This document shows, piece after piece, positions 52,293-63,100 of a stretch of 64,000 nucleotides of DNA. How positions within the stretch are numbered: the first letter of the stretch is position 1; the number at the start of each line of letters is the position of its first letter. Location: assembly GCA_030849465.1 (NCBI GenBank), contig JARVLF010000016.1, forward strand, positions 1 through 64,000. The letters are read 5' to 3'. The translations under genes were made by a program, and so were the position numbers. The notes under the pieces were generated by a model. It was not told the origin of the DNA, made no database searches, and saw only the letters and a list, made by a program, of their open reading frames with translations. Origin of the DNA: Moesziomyces globuligerus. Its lineage: Eukaryota; Basidiomycota; Ustilaginomycetes; Ustilaginales; Ustilaginaceae.

Positions 52293-53449
52293 GTCTCTAC
52301 GACGCGGCAGCTGGATGCGCATTGCGATCAGCGCCCCATCTCCAGGGTAGTGGCATGCTGAGTGCAATTTCATCCTCTCTGCACAGACAGTTACGATGAA
52401 GGAAGACGAGTCAGGAAGATTGGGCCGGCGGGATTGATTTTTCCTGTGCAGGTGTGTGTGCAAGCTAGAGTTGGAGATGCGGGCTGTGCACGTCGTGCGT
52501 GGTGTGCGTTGTGTGCAGGGTGCAGGCAGAGGCGGTGTTCCGGCGCGTCGGACCGTAGTCTGCAAGTCAGTTTGCAGGCGGCAGGCGAGCTATCCGTTGC
52601 AAATGCACGACCCCTCAGAGCTGGCAAGTCGAGCTAGGCAGCTTTAGGGAGCTCCCTAGCTGAGACTAGCTAAAGGGCTGCTGCCGAGCCCTGGGCGGGC
52701 TTGCCAAGAAAATTGGGCGATTTCGGGCCAAACATTCCCCTCTCTGATCCGCACTTTTGCTTGCTCGTTGGCTGCGAAAAGGACCATGGCCCTGTCGAGA
52801 ACAGTGTGCCTAGAAAGGGGGCAGCTGCGCATCAACCTATCGGTCGGCCAGTCTGAGCGAAAGGGACTGCAATCGGCAGGACGCTTGGCCAGATGAGATG
52901 GAAACCCAAACGGGTCTTCCGCTGCTCAGCTCGGGCTGTGGCCTGCCATGCATGAAAAAAGACCGTGGCCGAGTTGCTCTTCGCGTGCAGGCGAGACGCG
53001 TGGTGTGACCCAACTCAGGAGAAGCAAGGCAGAGGCGAAAGCGGTCGAGTTGAGTTGGATTGGCAAGGCAGATGCTCCACTGTCACACCTTCTTCATCGC
53101 CACCGCCATCACTGACTGTGACTGCTTCAGGTCGACGCAGCTGGGCTCGGCAGATCCGTGCCAGATCACGCGCTTCCCTCCGCTTCGGAACCCACCCGAG
53201 CGATCCTGGATCGGCCCTTCCGACTGCCCTTGCTCTCGCCCTGTGGCTCGGACCCATCTCCTTTCCTCTGGTGGACGACGCTCCAACGCACCTTTATCCT
53301 CCATCACGGCCTGCTTGCGATGTGCAGCCATCTTGCTTGATCTTACCGTTCTGGGACGCACCTCGCTCGCATCGGCATCCCACCGCCGCCAGGGTCGACC
53401 TCATCGCTCTACATCATAGCGATTTGCTCTTCGACACATCTTGATCGAC
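52293..53449. other. Intergenic region with a complex inverted repeat
   Basis: About 1.16 kb, promoter side of the next gene. It contains nested inverted repeats at 52642-52675. Nothing looks coding. Confidence 0.5.
52642..52675. repeat. Nested inverted repeat
   Basis: A perfect 14-bp palindrome (tagggagctcccta, 52645-52658) lies inside a larger inverted pair, ctttag at 52642-52647 and ctaaag at 52670-52675, with a third pair tagct / agcta between them. It could form a hairpin 350 bp past the CSN4 stop. Confidence 0.6.
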
Positions 53450-55129
53450 ATGTGGCTCTCTTCGCTGCTGCTGCTGGCGCTTGCGGCGTGTCTCGGCCTG
53501 CCGCCATCAACGCTCGCTTTCCCGCTCAACTACACCGTCTCGCAGCAGTGCACGCCCCTCAACGTCACATGGAGGGCTGTCCCGAGCGCCTTCCCATACA
53601 CCGTGTGGATCCTCGCCAACCATGGCTTCGTGCAGACCTACAGGATCAACAGCGACTATCAACCGGGCGCAGACCACATCACTTTCCAGTTTCTCGTCCC
53701 TCCGCCCTCGTCCGGCTTCACCTCTTACGTCGTCTCGGTTGGCGATTCCCGCGGCGATGGCAACACCACCCAGACGCTCGGCGTCGCCACTCCCTCGGGC
53801 TCCTCATCCAATTGTGCCGCCTTCCCCGGTAGCTCCGCCTTCACTTATGCCGCCGACCCGAGAAACGGCTCCATGATCCAGTGCGACGCTGTCAACTTTT
53901 ACAATATCGGCCCGCGCGGCACCCGCCCCTTCACCATCAGCTTCATACCCTTGGGCGGCACCCCCATCTCTGTCCAGGTGCCCGACCGCTTTACGCTCAA
54001 CATTTCCAGCTTCAACTACCAGTCCCTCGTTCCCTTCGCCCAGGGCACCCAGTTTCAGACCGTGGTCGGCGATGCGTCCGGCCCTGGCGCCGGCGGCGCC
54101 TCCGAGATCTTCGAGGTCGGACCCTCCTCCTTCAGTCCCACATGCCTCGTGGGCGGCTATGATCTCCCTGATCAGCTCTCAATTGCTCTCCCCATTGCCT
54201 CGACGGTGGCCATGTTCAACAACCTTCCGGGCGCCATCCCCACTGGCTTTTCCACAAACGACTCGTCCTCGTCGCATCAGACCGGCGCCATCGCCGGAGG
54301 CGCCATCGGTGGTGCAATCGCGCTCGGCATCGCCGTCGGAGTGCTCATCGCCTTCCTAGTGTATCGCAAGAGGAGGAAGACCAAGCGAGACGCGGCACGC
54401 AGCGAAGAAGTTCGCTTCGTCGATCTCGACGGGGATGAGGATGACGACATTTGGGGAGCATCCGATGCAAGGCGCGGCCCACCTCGCCGAGGTGGGCGCT
54501 CGACAGACGGCGGCCGGCCCGCTGGGCAATCTTACAGCGTCTCGCCTTTCGTCTACGATCCTCGACACGATGACCGCTCGTCCGCTAGAGGCTACGGGCA
54601 GAGCTTGGAGATGACGTCGCCCTCGACGAGCAATCCGAGCTACGGCGAGATTCTAAATGCTGCGGGCCTCTCGACGGGAGAAAGGTCGCCAAGCGACGAC
54701 TATCCTCCGCGCGCAGGCAACTCGTCGATTCACTCGCAATCCCATCAAAACCCCTTTTCCTCGCGGGCTTCCGGCATCGAGCGCGATGGAACTTCCGGAC
54801 CGGGCGGCGATGGCGCGTATTCGTCGGTGTCAAATGCAGGCATGGGCATCCACTCTGCCAACTCGGTGCCAAGCAAGGCGCAGCTGGCAGCGCAGCAAGC
54901 GCGCAGGGACAATCGAGCGCAGCGCCGCGTGGTACAGCACTCGGACGGCGGACCGCTGCCGCAACCGTCGAGCGACACCGAGGACGAAGAGGTGGTCGAC
55001 GAGCTGCCGCCAGAGTACGGCGGCTGGCTCCAAAGCAATTCCAATGCTAGCGGCTCAGGTATCGCGCATCCGACGACGAGTGCGGGCGCACCGCACGGTC
55101 CTGCGGGGCACGCCTACGCGCCGCGCTGA
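53450..55129 (+). CDS. Type I single-pass membrane protein, fungal cell-surface type
   Basis: A 559-residue protein. A signal peptide (about 1-22, WLSSLLLLALAACLGL) leads to an ectodomain of about 250 residues with several N-glycosylation sites (NYT, NVT, NTT, NGS, NIS, NDS) and few cysteines. One membrane segment lies near 280-305 (TGAIAGGAIGGAIALGIAVGVLIAFLV), with repeated small residues, followed at once by RKRRKTKR. The cytosolic tail is acidic and Ser-rich and ends Pro/Gly-rich after ELPPEYGG. The layout is common in basidiomycetes and resembles Mid2/Skg6-like surface sensors, but no named family is clear. The first ATG is 53450; no intron is seen. It is convergent with the TMEM14 gene. 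Confidence 0.85.
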   Translation: MWLSSLLLLALAACLGLPPSTLAFPLNYTVSQQCTPLNVTWRAVPSAFPYTVWILANHGFVQTYRINSDYQPGADHITFQFLVPPPSSGFTSYVVSVGDSRGDGNTTQTLGVATPSGSSSNCAAFPGSSAFTYAADPRNGSMIQCDAVNFYNIGPRGTRPFTISFIPLGGTPISVQVPDRFTLNISSFNYQSLVPFAQGTQFQTVVGDASGPGAGGASEIFEVGPSSFSPTCLVGGYDLPDQLSIALPIASTVAMFNNLPGAIPTGFSTNDSSSSHQTGAIAGGAIGGAIALGIAVGVLIAFLVYRKRRKTKRDAARSEEVRFVDLDGDEDDDIWGASDARRGPPRRGGRSTDGGRPAGQSYSVSPFVYDPRHDDRSSARGYGQSLEMTSPSTSNPSYGEILNAAGLSTGERSPSDDYPPRAGNSSIHSQSHQNPFSSRASGIERDGTSGPGGDGAYSSVSNAGMGIHSANSVPSKAQLAAQQARRDNRAQRRVVQHSDGGPLPQPSSDTEDEEVVDELPPEYGGWLQSNSNASGSGIAHPTTSAGAPHGPAGHAYAPR

Positions 55130-55342
55130 GGCTCGCAAAAAGAAGACGCTCGCTTGTAATCTTAGACAGACGCCGCCGCTTTACGGTGCGACGAGGATCG
55201 TTAAGCCAATGGACACTTTGACCACGTTCACGCGGCAAGAGGGAGCGAGCCAAGACAAGGAAGAAAGGGCGAAGACTCGATTGGAGGGAGGCGCATCGTG
55301 GGCTGCATTGCAAGAGTGCTCGGCCAGCCAAATTTGGGCGCT

Positions 55343-55831
55343 CTACTGTCGGAAGTCGTACACCTGTGATGGGGGCGCGGAAGAGCGAGTGGGTTAGGGT
55401 GAGCTTTGAGCCGTTGGCATCGAGGCAGTGGCCGTGGTTGAGATGGGAACGCACCTTTTTGCCGTAGTAGGCGAGAGCGATAGCGGAAGTGAGGGTGAGG
55501 CCCATGGGGACGGGGCCCTTTCGGAAGCGCGGAGCCGAGCTGCTGAGGAGCAACGCACTTGCGCCCGTGGCGATCTCGTAGCCGTAGTCGCCGCCGTTCT
55601 TGATGCGCGTAGCAGCGAGTGCATATAGGGCACCGACGCCCACGCCTGCTACGAGCGAAGGGATCGACCTCGTCTCTGAATGCACAGTCGGTCAGGGCAG
55701 GAGCGGATGAACGGATCGTCAGCAAGGAGCAGAATTCATGGGTGGTGAGTGCGCAGGAACTTACTGGCAAAGCCGATGAGGCCGCCCACCGAGCAGAGGC
55801 CAGCCATGGTGAATGCAGGATGCTCCGACAT
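55343..55831 (-). CDS. TMEM14 family small membrane protein, three exons
   Basis: Exons 55831-55765 (67 nt), 55675-55455 (221 nt) and 55363-55343 (21 nt) are joined across GT-AG introns of 89 and 91 nt; 102 residues. The protein begins MSEHPAFTMAG and has Gly-rich membrane helices: GLCSVGGLIGFAKT, then SIPSLVAGVGVGALYALAA, then EIATGASALLLSSSA, then PMGLTLTSAIALAYYGKK. It ends VYDFRQ in the tiny last exon. Length and the KTxSIPSL and RFRKGPVPMG blocks match TMEM14, inner mitochondrial membrane proteins (TMEM14C is needed for porphyrin import in animals). Joins were chosen so that each preserves the family alignment. It diverges from BFR1. Confidence 0.85.
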
Positions 55832-56473
55832 GGTTCGAAAAGCAGAAGAGGGTGCGGAATGAGTCGAGATGGGTGTTGGTGGTGAAGGAGAGCAGAGCAG
55901 AAGCTAGAGGTGGAGTGTGTCGAGCTAGGGTTGGATCCAACGTCATTGTTTAGGGCCCTGCACGCGGGCCGCGGCTTTGAGGATCGGAATCGGGGAGACA
56001 TTCTTTTGAGATGTGAGATCTACCACAGCCTACACATTCGAGTGAAACCCAAGACAGGCACAGCACCCAATCAGGCCATGCGTCTGGGGCTTGGAAAAGT
56101 CACGCGGCCCCACTGAGACAGGTGCGAAGCCGAGCGAGTTGGATTGGGGCACGCCTTTGGACCGAGACATGCGATCAAGCGGCTCGGTTGGGCGCCAAAG
56201 TTGAGAGTCTGTGAGTGTTGGTGTGGGCCGTTGCTCGAGTCGTGAGCAAGTTAGGACGGTGAGCTTTCTTCTTGGCCAGGGCCGTGGCCTCGGCATCCCC
56301 GCGCCGTCTGGCTTGGCTTCCACGCAAGCACCCAGCAAGCTGCTCACCTCTGCCGGCCAACACTTGCTCCCATCCCCTCTCTTCCACCTCCTCATTGCAT
56401 TCATCAACCACCGCCCCCCCCCCCCTCCACCCTTCTTCGCCCCCAGGTACCATCCGTCTACAGGTTCGTCGCA
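55832..56473. promoter_or_regulatory. Divergent promoter region, TMEM14 and BFR1
   Basis: About 640 bp between two start codons. The last 130 bp before BFR1 are pyrimidine-rich and include a C-run at about 56416-56428. Confidence 0.55.
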
Positions 56474-58003
56474 ATGGCAGACACTACCGCAGCTAAGCCC
56501 GCCGCAAACGGCAACAACGCTGCCCCCAGTGCAGACAAGAAGACCCACGACCGCCCCGCTGGCAACCCTGACGCCGTCGAGATCGCCAAGCTCGCCGGAG
56601 GCAAGCCCGACCCCGCCGCCAACACCGCCGAGCTCGACAAGCTCGCCAAGAGCATCGACACTGTCCAGAAGGAACTCAACCAGGTCCGCTCCCTCCTCTC
56701 CGGCGCCGGCCCCTCCAAGGACTCGCCCGCAGGCATCCGCCGTGCAGAGCTCCGATCCGAGCTCGACCAGCTCCGCAACCAGCAGGCCGGCTCCAAGGGT
56801 GCTCGTGGCAAGACCCTCGAAGACCTCCGCACCCTCCAGGAATCCATCTCCAAGAAGATCAAGGACCTCCAGCATGCCAAGTCCAAGACGCCTTACAAGA
56901 GCACCGCAGACGTCGACTCCCGCATCCAGCGTCTCGAACAGCTCGTCGAGTCCGGCTCCATGAAGCTCGTCGAGGAGAAGAAGGCGCTCAGCGAGATCTC
57001 CCAGCTCAAGAAGAATCGCAAGACCGTAGAAAACTTTGACCAGCTCCAGTCCCAGATCGACGCCGACCGCGCCAAGGTCGACCAGCTCAAGTCCACCCTC
57101 GACAGCCCCGAGGCAAAGGCGCTCAACAAGCGCTACGACGAGATCAAGGCAGAGCTCGACGCCATCCAGGCCGAGCAGGACAAGCAGGCCGGCTCCCGCG
57201 GCAAGCTCCTCGACCAGCGCACCGAGCTCTCCGCCAAGCTCGACGGCCTCTACCAGACCCGTCGCGACCGCCAGGCCGCCTTCCGCGCCGCCAACGACAC
57301 CTTCTACGCAAAGCTCAACCAGGAGCGCGAGCGTCGTGTCCAGAAGCAGCGCGACGAGCGCGCCGCCCACGAGGCCGAGAAGCGCAAGGAGCACGAGCAG
57401 CAGCTCCGCGAGGAGGCCGCCCTCCCCGCCTTTGCCAAGGAGATCGAGGACTGCGACGTGCTCATCAACTACTTCTCCAAGGGCTCCTCCGCTGCCGATG
57501 ACGCCAAGATCGACGATGCCGCCAACGGCGCCAAGGCCGTCGGCGGCAAGGCGCTCAACCTCCGCCAGGTCAACCAGGACGCCATGGTACCCAAGGGCGC
57601 CGTGCTGCGCCAGAAGAACGAGGACGAGGACACCTACTTTGCCGGCAACGCCGCCAAGGCACGCAAGCCCAAGGGCAAGAGCAGGCGCGGCACCCCGCTC
57701 GACCTTGCCGACGAGAACGCCTCGGCGGGCGCAGCCCCCGGCGACAAGCTCAACGTGCCGCTCGGCACGCTCAGCGCACTGCTGGCGCTCTCCATCCCGC
57801 CGCCCACCAACGCCGCCGACGTCGGCCGCGTCGTCGAGAACCTCAAGCTCAAGAAGCAGTACTTTGTCTCCAACCAGTCCCGCGTCACGCGCGAGAACAT
57901 CGAAAAGGTCGAAAAGATGCTCGCAAAGACCAGCATCAAGGACGACGACGCCGCTGCTGCGCCAGCACCCGCCGCTGCTGAGGCCGACAAGGCCAGCGCC
58001 TAG
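56474..58003 (+). CDS. BFR1: mRNP-associated coiled-coil protein Bfr1
   Basis: A 509-residue protein. After an Ala/Lys-rich N-terminus most of the chain to about 330 is coiled coil: ELDKLAKSIDTVQKELNQV, then RIQRLEQLVESGSMKLVEEKKALSEISQLKKNRK, a block that is highly characteristic of Bfr1, followed by KALNKRYDEIKAELDAIQAEQ. The segment EIEDCDVLINYF and a C-terminal helical domain complete the protein. In yeast Bfr1 binds polysomal mRNPs at the ER and was named for brefeldin A resistance and nuclear segregation. ATG at 56474 in good context after a pyrimidine-rich leader. Codon use is strongly biased, as for SDH2, suggesting high expression. Confidence 0.94.
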   Translation: MADTTAAKPAANGNNAAPSADKKTHDRPAGNPDAVEIAKLAGGKPDPAANTAELDKLAKSIDTVQKELNQVRSLLSGAGPSKDSPAGIRRAELRSELDQLRNQQAGSKGARGKTLEDLRTLQESISKKIKDLQHAKSKTPYKSTADVDSRIQRLEQLVESGSMKLVEEKKALSEISQLKKNRKTVENFDQLQSQIDADRAKVDQLKSTLDSPEAKALNKRYDEIKAELDAIQAEQDKQAGSRGKLLDQRTELSAKLDGLYQTRRDRQAAFRAANDTFYAKLNQERERRVQKQRDERAAHEAEKRKEHEQQLREEAALPAFAKEIEDCDVLINYFSKGSSAADDAKIDDAANGAKAVGGKALNLRQVNQDAMVPKGAVLRQKNEDEDTYFAGNAAKARKPKGKSRRGTPLDLADENASAGAAPGDKLNVPLGTLSALLALSIPPPTNAADVGRVVENLKLKKQYFVSNQSRVTRENIEKVEKMLAKTSIKDDDAAAAPAPAAAEADKASA

Positions 58004-58168
58004 ACACATACACAGCCCTCGAACTGCATCACCTTCGAGGTCGACAGAATGGCTCGCGAAACCATCGCGGACCCGCTCTATGTGATTTCACCACATGTAT
58101 ATTTTTCTTCACACGCTCGCTACAAAAGTCTGACACATCCAGCGAGCATGCGAGTCCGAGATAAGGAT

Positions 58169-60124
58169 CTAGATGGCATCGAGGATGGCCTTGATCTTTT
58201 CTGGCGGGACCTTGAACTCGCGGTGCTTGGTGAGGAGGCCGTTGACCTCTTGTTCGACATCGGCGAACTGGGTGTAGCAGAAGCCCTGGACGAGGCGGCT
58301 GGAATCTGTGCCGGATGAAGTTCGGGTGAGCGCTTGGACGAGCGCTTCGAACTGCGCTAGGAAGTCGTCTGTGGATGTGGCGTTGGCGTAGGCCCAGTCG
58401 ACGCCGTTGGCCGTTGTGGCGACGTTGCTGGTGCGCAGAGCCAGACCGCCAAACTCGGTGCAAAGCACCGGCAGTCGATGGCGCTCTTCGCTGTGTGCGA
58501 GAGGACCGAGTAGGATCGGATATCCGGGCACGCGTTCCTGCAGCGCCCGCTCGCGGCTCGAGAAGGACGCAGCGAGCTCGGTCGCGTTGCGATAGTCGTG
58601 CACGGTGATCAGGTCCGTCGCCACGTGTTGCCAGCCGTCATTGTCGACGACGGGCCGCGTGGGATCCAGCGCCTTGGTCAGATGGTACAGCGAGGCGAGA
58701 TGCGCGCGCTGCTGAGCCGACGTGTTGAGCGCAGGCACACCCCACGACTCGTTGACCGGCACCCACACCACGATGCACGGATGCGACATGTCTCGACGCA
58801 CCACCTCGATCCACTCGCGTGTAAAGCGCTCCACGTACCTCGTGCTGAACTCGTACGCGTTGGCCATCTCGCCCCACACGAGCAACCCGAGACGATCGGC
58901 CTCGTGCAGGAAGCTGGGCGATTCGACCTTCTGGTGCATGCGCACGCCGTTGAAGCCCATCTGCTTGATCTTGCGGATGTCTTCCGCAAACGCGCCAGGC
59001 GTCGGCGGTGTCATGCCGCTTCGCGGCCAGTAGCCCTGGTTGAGGATGAGCTTCTGGAAGTAGACGCGATTGTTGAGGCAGAAGCGACCCTGGTCATCGA
59101 TCGACACTTTGCGCATGCCGACGTAGCTGTGGACCACATCCTCGTCTTGTGGGAGCAGCCGCATTTCGACCGAATACAGACTCGGGCTTTCGGGCGACCA
59201 CAGAGCCAGCCCGTTGTCCCAGCGGTCACGATTCACTTCGGGCGGTAGCACGCCTGGCGTCACGAGGCGCCTGCGCAGCGCTCCCTCGGGCTGGTCGGCT
59301 GCCTGGCGCACATTGACGACTGCCGAACAGGTGTTCGTCTGCCGACTAACGCGCGCTTGCGTGACCGAGATTTGCTTCTGGCCGAGCTTGACGACGAATT
59401 CGATCCAAAAGTCACGCTGTGCAAAGTCGGAGCCCAGCGTGCTGAGCAAATCGACCTCGACGTCGGCGCGCACCGTACCGGCATCGATGTCGCTGACGAA
59501 CTGCGCATCACGGAAATGATTGAGAGGGCGACGCTCGAGGTAGGTGGCCTGCCAAATCCCCGTCGTGGGCGTGTAGAAGATGCTTTCGGGGGCGTACTCT
59601 CCGTTGCGGGTCTGTTTCCAGTACTGCTTGCCGCGCGGCTGCGACATGTCTTGCGGGGCATCTTGGGCGCGGATCACGATGGCTAGCCTGGGCATGTACA
59701 GCTCCTGCAGCCGCCAGATGTGCTCGGTGATCTCGAGTGTAAACGGAGTGTGTCCGCCGACGTGGCCGCCCGCCATGAAGCCGTCGACCCACACGGTGCA
59801 TTCGTAGTCGACGGCGCCAAAGTGGATGAAGTAGCGATTCCTCCTGCGTTCAGTCCAGCGCAAGGGCGCGTGCTTGTCGAGATCGACCTCGCGTCGATAC
59901 CAGACGATCCTGTGTTGCTTCAGCGTCGACACGCCGGAATCCTCTGTCTCGCATGAGAACGGTACGACGATATCGGACCCGGTCGGCGGGAAGCGGCCGT
60001 GCTCGTACCAGCGCTCCTGCAATCCAAAGTCGTCAGGATCGGTAGCAAAGTCCCAACAAGCAGCCAGGTCGTATTTGGACTGATTGCGCCTGAAGCGCGG
60101 ATTCGGATCGTAATTCCTCTCCAT
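58169..60124 (-). CDS. Glycoside hydrolase family 2 protein, probably cytosolic
   Basis: A 651-residue GH2 protein (beta-galactosidase/mannosidase/glucuronidase superfamily). The N-terminal jelly-roll domain is marked by WYRREVDLD, FIHFGAVDYECTVWVDG and HTPFTLEITEHI. A middle Ig-like domain follows, then the TIM barrel with FNGVRMHQKVESPSFLHEADRLGLLVWGEMAN. The acid/base Glu is in VPVNESWG and the nucleophile Glu in CTEFGG. No signal peptide is seen, so it probably acts inside the cell. Fungal and bacterial relatives of this sub-type exist, and the precise substrate cannot be read from the sequence. The first ATG in frame is 60124. It is convergent with BFR1 (165 bp). Confidence 0.9.
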   Translation of the reverse strand: MERNYDPNPRFRRNQSKYDLAACWDFATDPDDFGLQERWYEHGRFPPTGSDIVVPFSCETEDSGVSTLKQHRIVWYRREVDLDKHAPLRWTERRRNRYFIHFGAVDYECTVWVDGFMAGGHVGGHTPFTLEITEHIWRLQELYMPRLAIVIRAQDAPQDMSQPRGKQYWKQTRNGEYAPESIFYTPTTGIWQATYLERRPLNHFRDAQFVSDIDAGTVRADVEVDLLSTLGSDFAQRDFWIEFVVKLGQKQISVTQARVSRQTNTCSAVVNVRQAADQPEGALRRRLVTPGVLPPEVNRDRWDNGLALWSPESPSLYSVEMRLLPQDEDVVHSYVGMRKVSIDDQGRFCLNNRVYFQKLILNQGYWPRSGMTPPTPGAFAEDIRKIKQMGFNGVRMHQKVESPSFLHEADRLGLLVWGEMANAYEFSTRYVERFTREWIEVVRRDMSHPCIVVWVPVNESWGVPALNTSAQQRAHLASLYHLTKALDPTRPVVDNDGWQHVATDLITVHDYRNATELAASFSSRERALQERVPGYPILLGPLAHSEERHRLPVLCTEFGGLALRTSNVATTANGVDWAYANATSTDDFLAQFEALVQALTRTSSGTDSSRLVQGFCYTQFADVEQEVNGLLTKHREFKVPPEKIKAILDAI

Positions 60125-63100
60125 GACGATGGGCCTTGAGAAAGGTGGTCCGGCTCGACGGACAGCCGTGTGCGGATGACAAAGTACGTCTAGGCAGTGG
60201 GTGCGAGAGAGCAAGGGGCCAACGAAGCTGGCCCAAGCGCAGGGTCCTGTTTAACAGATTGAGTGCGGCAGCGGCGCGGGGGCCCCGCCATCTCGGTGAT
60301 TTCTTTGAGTATCGATCGGGCAGCCCGATTTGAACTTCAGCATCTCGAGGCTCGGAAAGCCGAACGCCTACAGGTCCGGACGGCCTGGCGGCCGAAGTGG
60401 ACCGAGGCCGGCCGCTTATCCACAGCTGATGCCACGTGCGTGGGCAGAGATGTGCTTGCCCACGGATCAGAAAAAAAAACCCGGTCAGTTAGCTTGAGAT
60501 CCGAGAGCACGCTTGGGGGCGTGGCCAAGCGAGGTGTGGCTTGCGGTCCGCGCATACCTTCTGGCTGGCGACGCCTGCTGAAGGCGGGTGCAAAAGTCCT
60601 TCTCGTGAAAACCAAACTACCTGCGTTGGTTTGAGGCAAGCCTGTTGTACAGCCAATGAAGCCATGGCCTCGCATTGGCTACAAGTGGGACGATTCGCTG
60701 CCATTCACACTGCTGCGAGGAGCCACCAGTCTGTTCAGTCACCCGCCACTGCAGGCAGGAGGACTAGCAGGGACGTGGTCTGCATACAGAACGCTGAGTT
60801 GAGCGTGCATGCGATATATGCCGAGGCTTGACGGAATGCCACGGCCGGCTCAGTAAGACCTAAGGAGGGGGCGAGCACCTGCTTGTGGGTTGCAAGCGAG
60901 GCAAGAGCTGGGATTGCCGGGGAGCAGCTCGGGCTGTGATTGGGCGTGCGGTTGCGGAGAGAGTCGGGGCGAGGGTTCAGGGAGTGCAAGGGTCCATGGA
61001 ATCTCTGAGACGTGCGAAGGGTGCCAGCAAGTCGCAGTGTTGGGCGGTGGTACAACAGCGCGGCTGACTCGGCTACGAGTGGCGACGCTCGCCTCGCCCT
61101 GACGAAAAATTTCGACCCTAGGGTCTTCCGAGAAGGTTCGAAGCTGGCTCTGACCAGCGGCTGCACGGTGCGTCCCACGCTCATCCGGTACCACGCGGTG
61201 GCCGGGAGCCGGCTTGAAGGCAGATGTTGGAAGCAACGAAGAAAGTGGGCGCCGGCGTGATCTGCAACGCGGTCTGGACCGTGAGTGTCCCGCGCGTGCC
61301 AAACGAGGCGTGTTCGAATTTTTCTCGAGCGCTGTCAGGAAGAATAGGACCCAGAAACGAGCGAAAAGGCCACGGTGTCTAATCGCAGAGCAAAGTCTAA
61401 ATTCTCGGCAGCGACCAGCCAAGATGCGTGATTTGCTCGGCGACTTTTCGCGGCCGAGCTGCCGGAAGCGAAGCTCCGCGTTTCAAAGAGCACACGCATC
61501 CTGGTCCTCGCTGTACCATGGCAAGGCTACTCTGAGTCCTGACACGACCGGTCAACACTGCTTCTTCAAGCACTGTCGCTGGTCTTCCTGCCCTGCATTA
61601 CTTCTTGCTCTTGCGAGAACTGTGCTGACGAGAAAATATTATGCTTGTGCGGTGGCGAAGAAGTGTTACGGGCCCACAGCCAAATCAAGCTTTTGGGGCC
61701 AAGGTCTGCGCGTTGCTTTGCTGGTTGTCCGACTTTATGAGTGGAGCGCATGCGAGGGTTGAGCCCGACCACGAGCAAGAGCAACGGCAGCTTTCTGCCA
61801 GAGAGGACCCTAGCCATCCCGACGCCACACTGCCCACTGTCAACGCCGGACGAAAGTGACGAGCACAAGACGTTGACGAGTGGCTGGCGATCCTTGGTGT
61901 GGAGCGGTACTGTACGCATGACCCTGGTCCATCGGATGGGCCGACCGCGACATCCGCCGCCGCCGTCTCTGCGCTGGTGCCAGCACTGTCCCTGAGTGAT
62001 CTTCGTGACCGTCGGAAGGGCCGTGCAGAGCCAAGCCGCTCCTGATTGTGGCAACCCAAGCGGTGATGTACAGTAGAGCAGCGTGCGCGCACGAAATCTG
62101 GATGCCAAGTCGCCTTGCGCTGGCCAGCTCGGACGGCGACTAGGTTAGGTTGGGCCAAGGCAGGTTTCGAGGCAAAAGCGCCTCGGGCTTTGCACGACCG
62201 GGGAATCGGCGAGGGGCTTGCATACCTCTCTGAATTTACTGGGAAATATCGCTCCGCGAAGGACCAGTAGGCGCGGAGCTGGATTCCCCAGCAAACAAAA
62301 TCGCCGCGGTCGGCTGCAGTAGCTCCGCAGCGCACGCCTGCATTCAGAGCCCCCACCGAGGCCACCGGGACCAATCAGCACGAATTCGAGCTGGTCCATG
62401 CCGCCGTCAAGAGCCAATCACGTCTCGTCGAGACGGTCGGGTTGGGGAAAGATAGGCTCGCCTCGCACTGGCACGCTTCGGAAGTATAGTTCTTCTCCAC
62501 TCACGCAGGGTTTGCGGCGAGCGCATGCAGCGTGCGCCCAAGCGTCCATCGGCTCGACCGAACGCGTTCGTTCCGCTTGGGAGCTGCCAAGGTGGCGAAT
62601 CGGAGCGCCGCCACGGGTGGGGGCAACGTCTCGCTGGCTGCCAAAAGTCGTTCCACGATTGAAAGCGGTCGCCAAGGCCCGCTCGCTGCATTGTCTTGGC
62701 TTTGCGCTCGTTTCGCCGCCTTGCTCGCCCCTCTACCTCTGTTTCTCTCGATCTCTCTGTCTGTCTGTGTCTGGCTGGCTTCCGTGTGCACTACCAATCT
62801 GCAAGTCTAGGCAGCAGTGCTACTTTGATCGAATCACGTTTTGTTTGCACCGCCAGGAGGGTTGGTAGTGATGGCGGGCGGGCGGGCTTGGTGCGAGCTG
62901 CTCTTGGGAGGGCACGCGGGCTCGGGTTCGGGCGGTGGTTTCTTTTTTGGAGCGCGAGAAGTGTGTGTCTCTGGTCTTCTTTTCTCGGGCTTGGTCGCGC
63001 CAAGGGCTCTCCAGCTTTCCGGATGTCTGACCACGACCTGACCGACGCGAAGGCTCGGCCTCTTGATCAGAGTGCAGCGCTGCAGCGCTGCAGCGCGAAT

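Noticed and set aside
56030..58009. A 659-codon open frame on the minus strand opposite BFR1
   Set aside because: It mirrors BFR1, whose strong third-position C bias removes stops from the opposite strand. Its product is Leu/Gly/Val-rich with no domain. The same applies opposite SDH2 (30737-31636) and RPT6 (13769-15043).
60300..60420. A stem-rich segment with a gatttgaact motif that looked like a reversed tRNA T-arm
   Set aside because: No acceptor stem or anticodon arm can be placed at the right distances.
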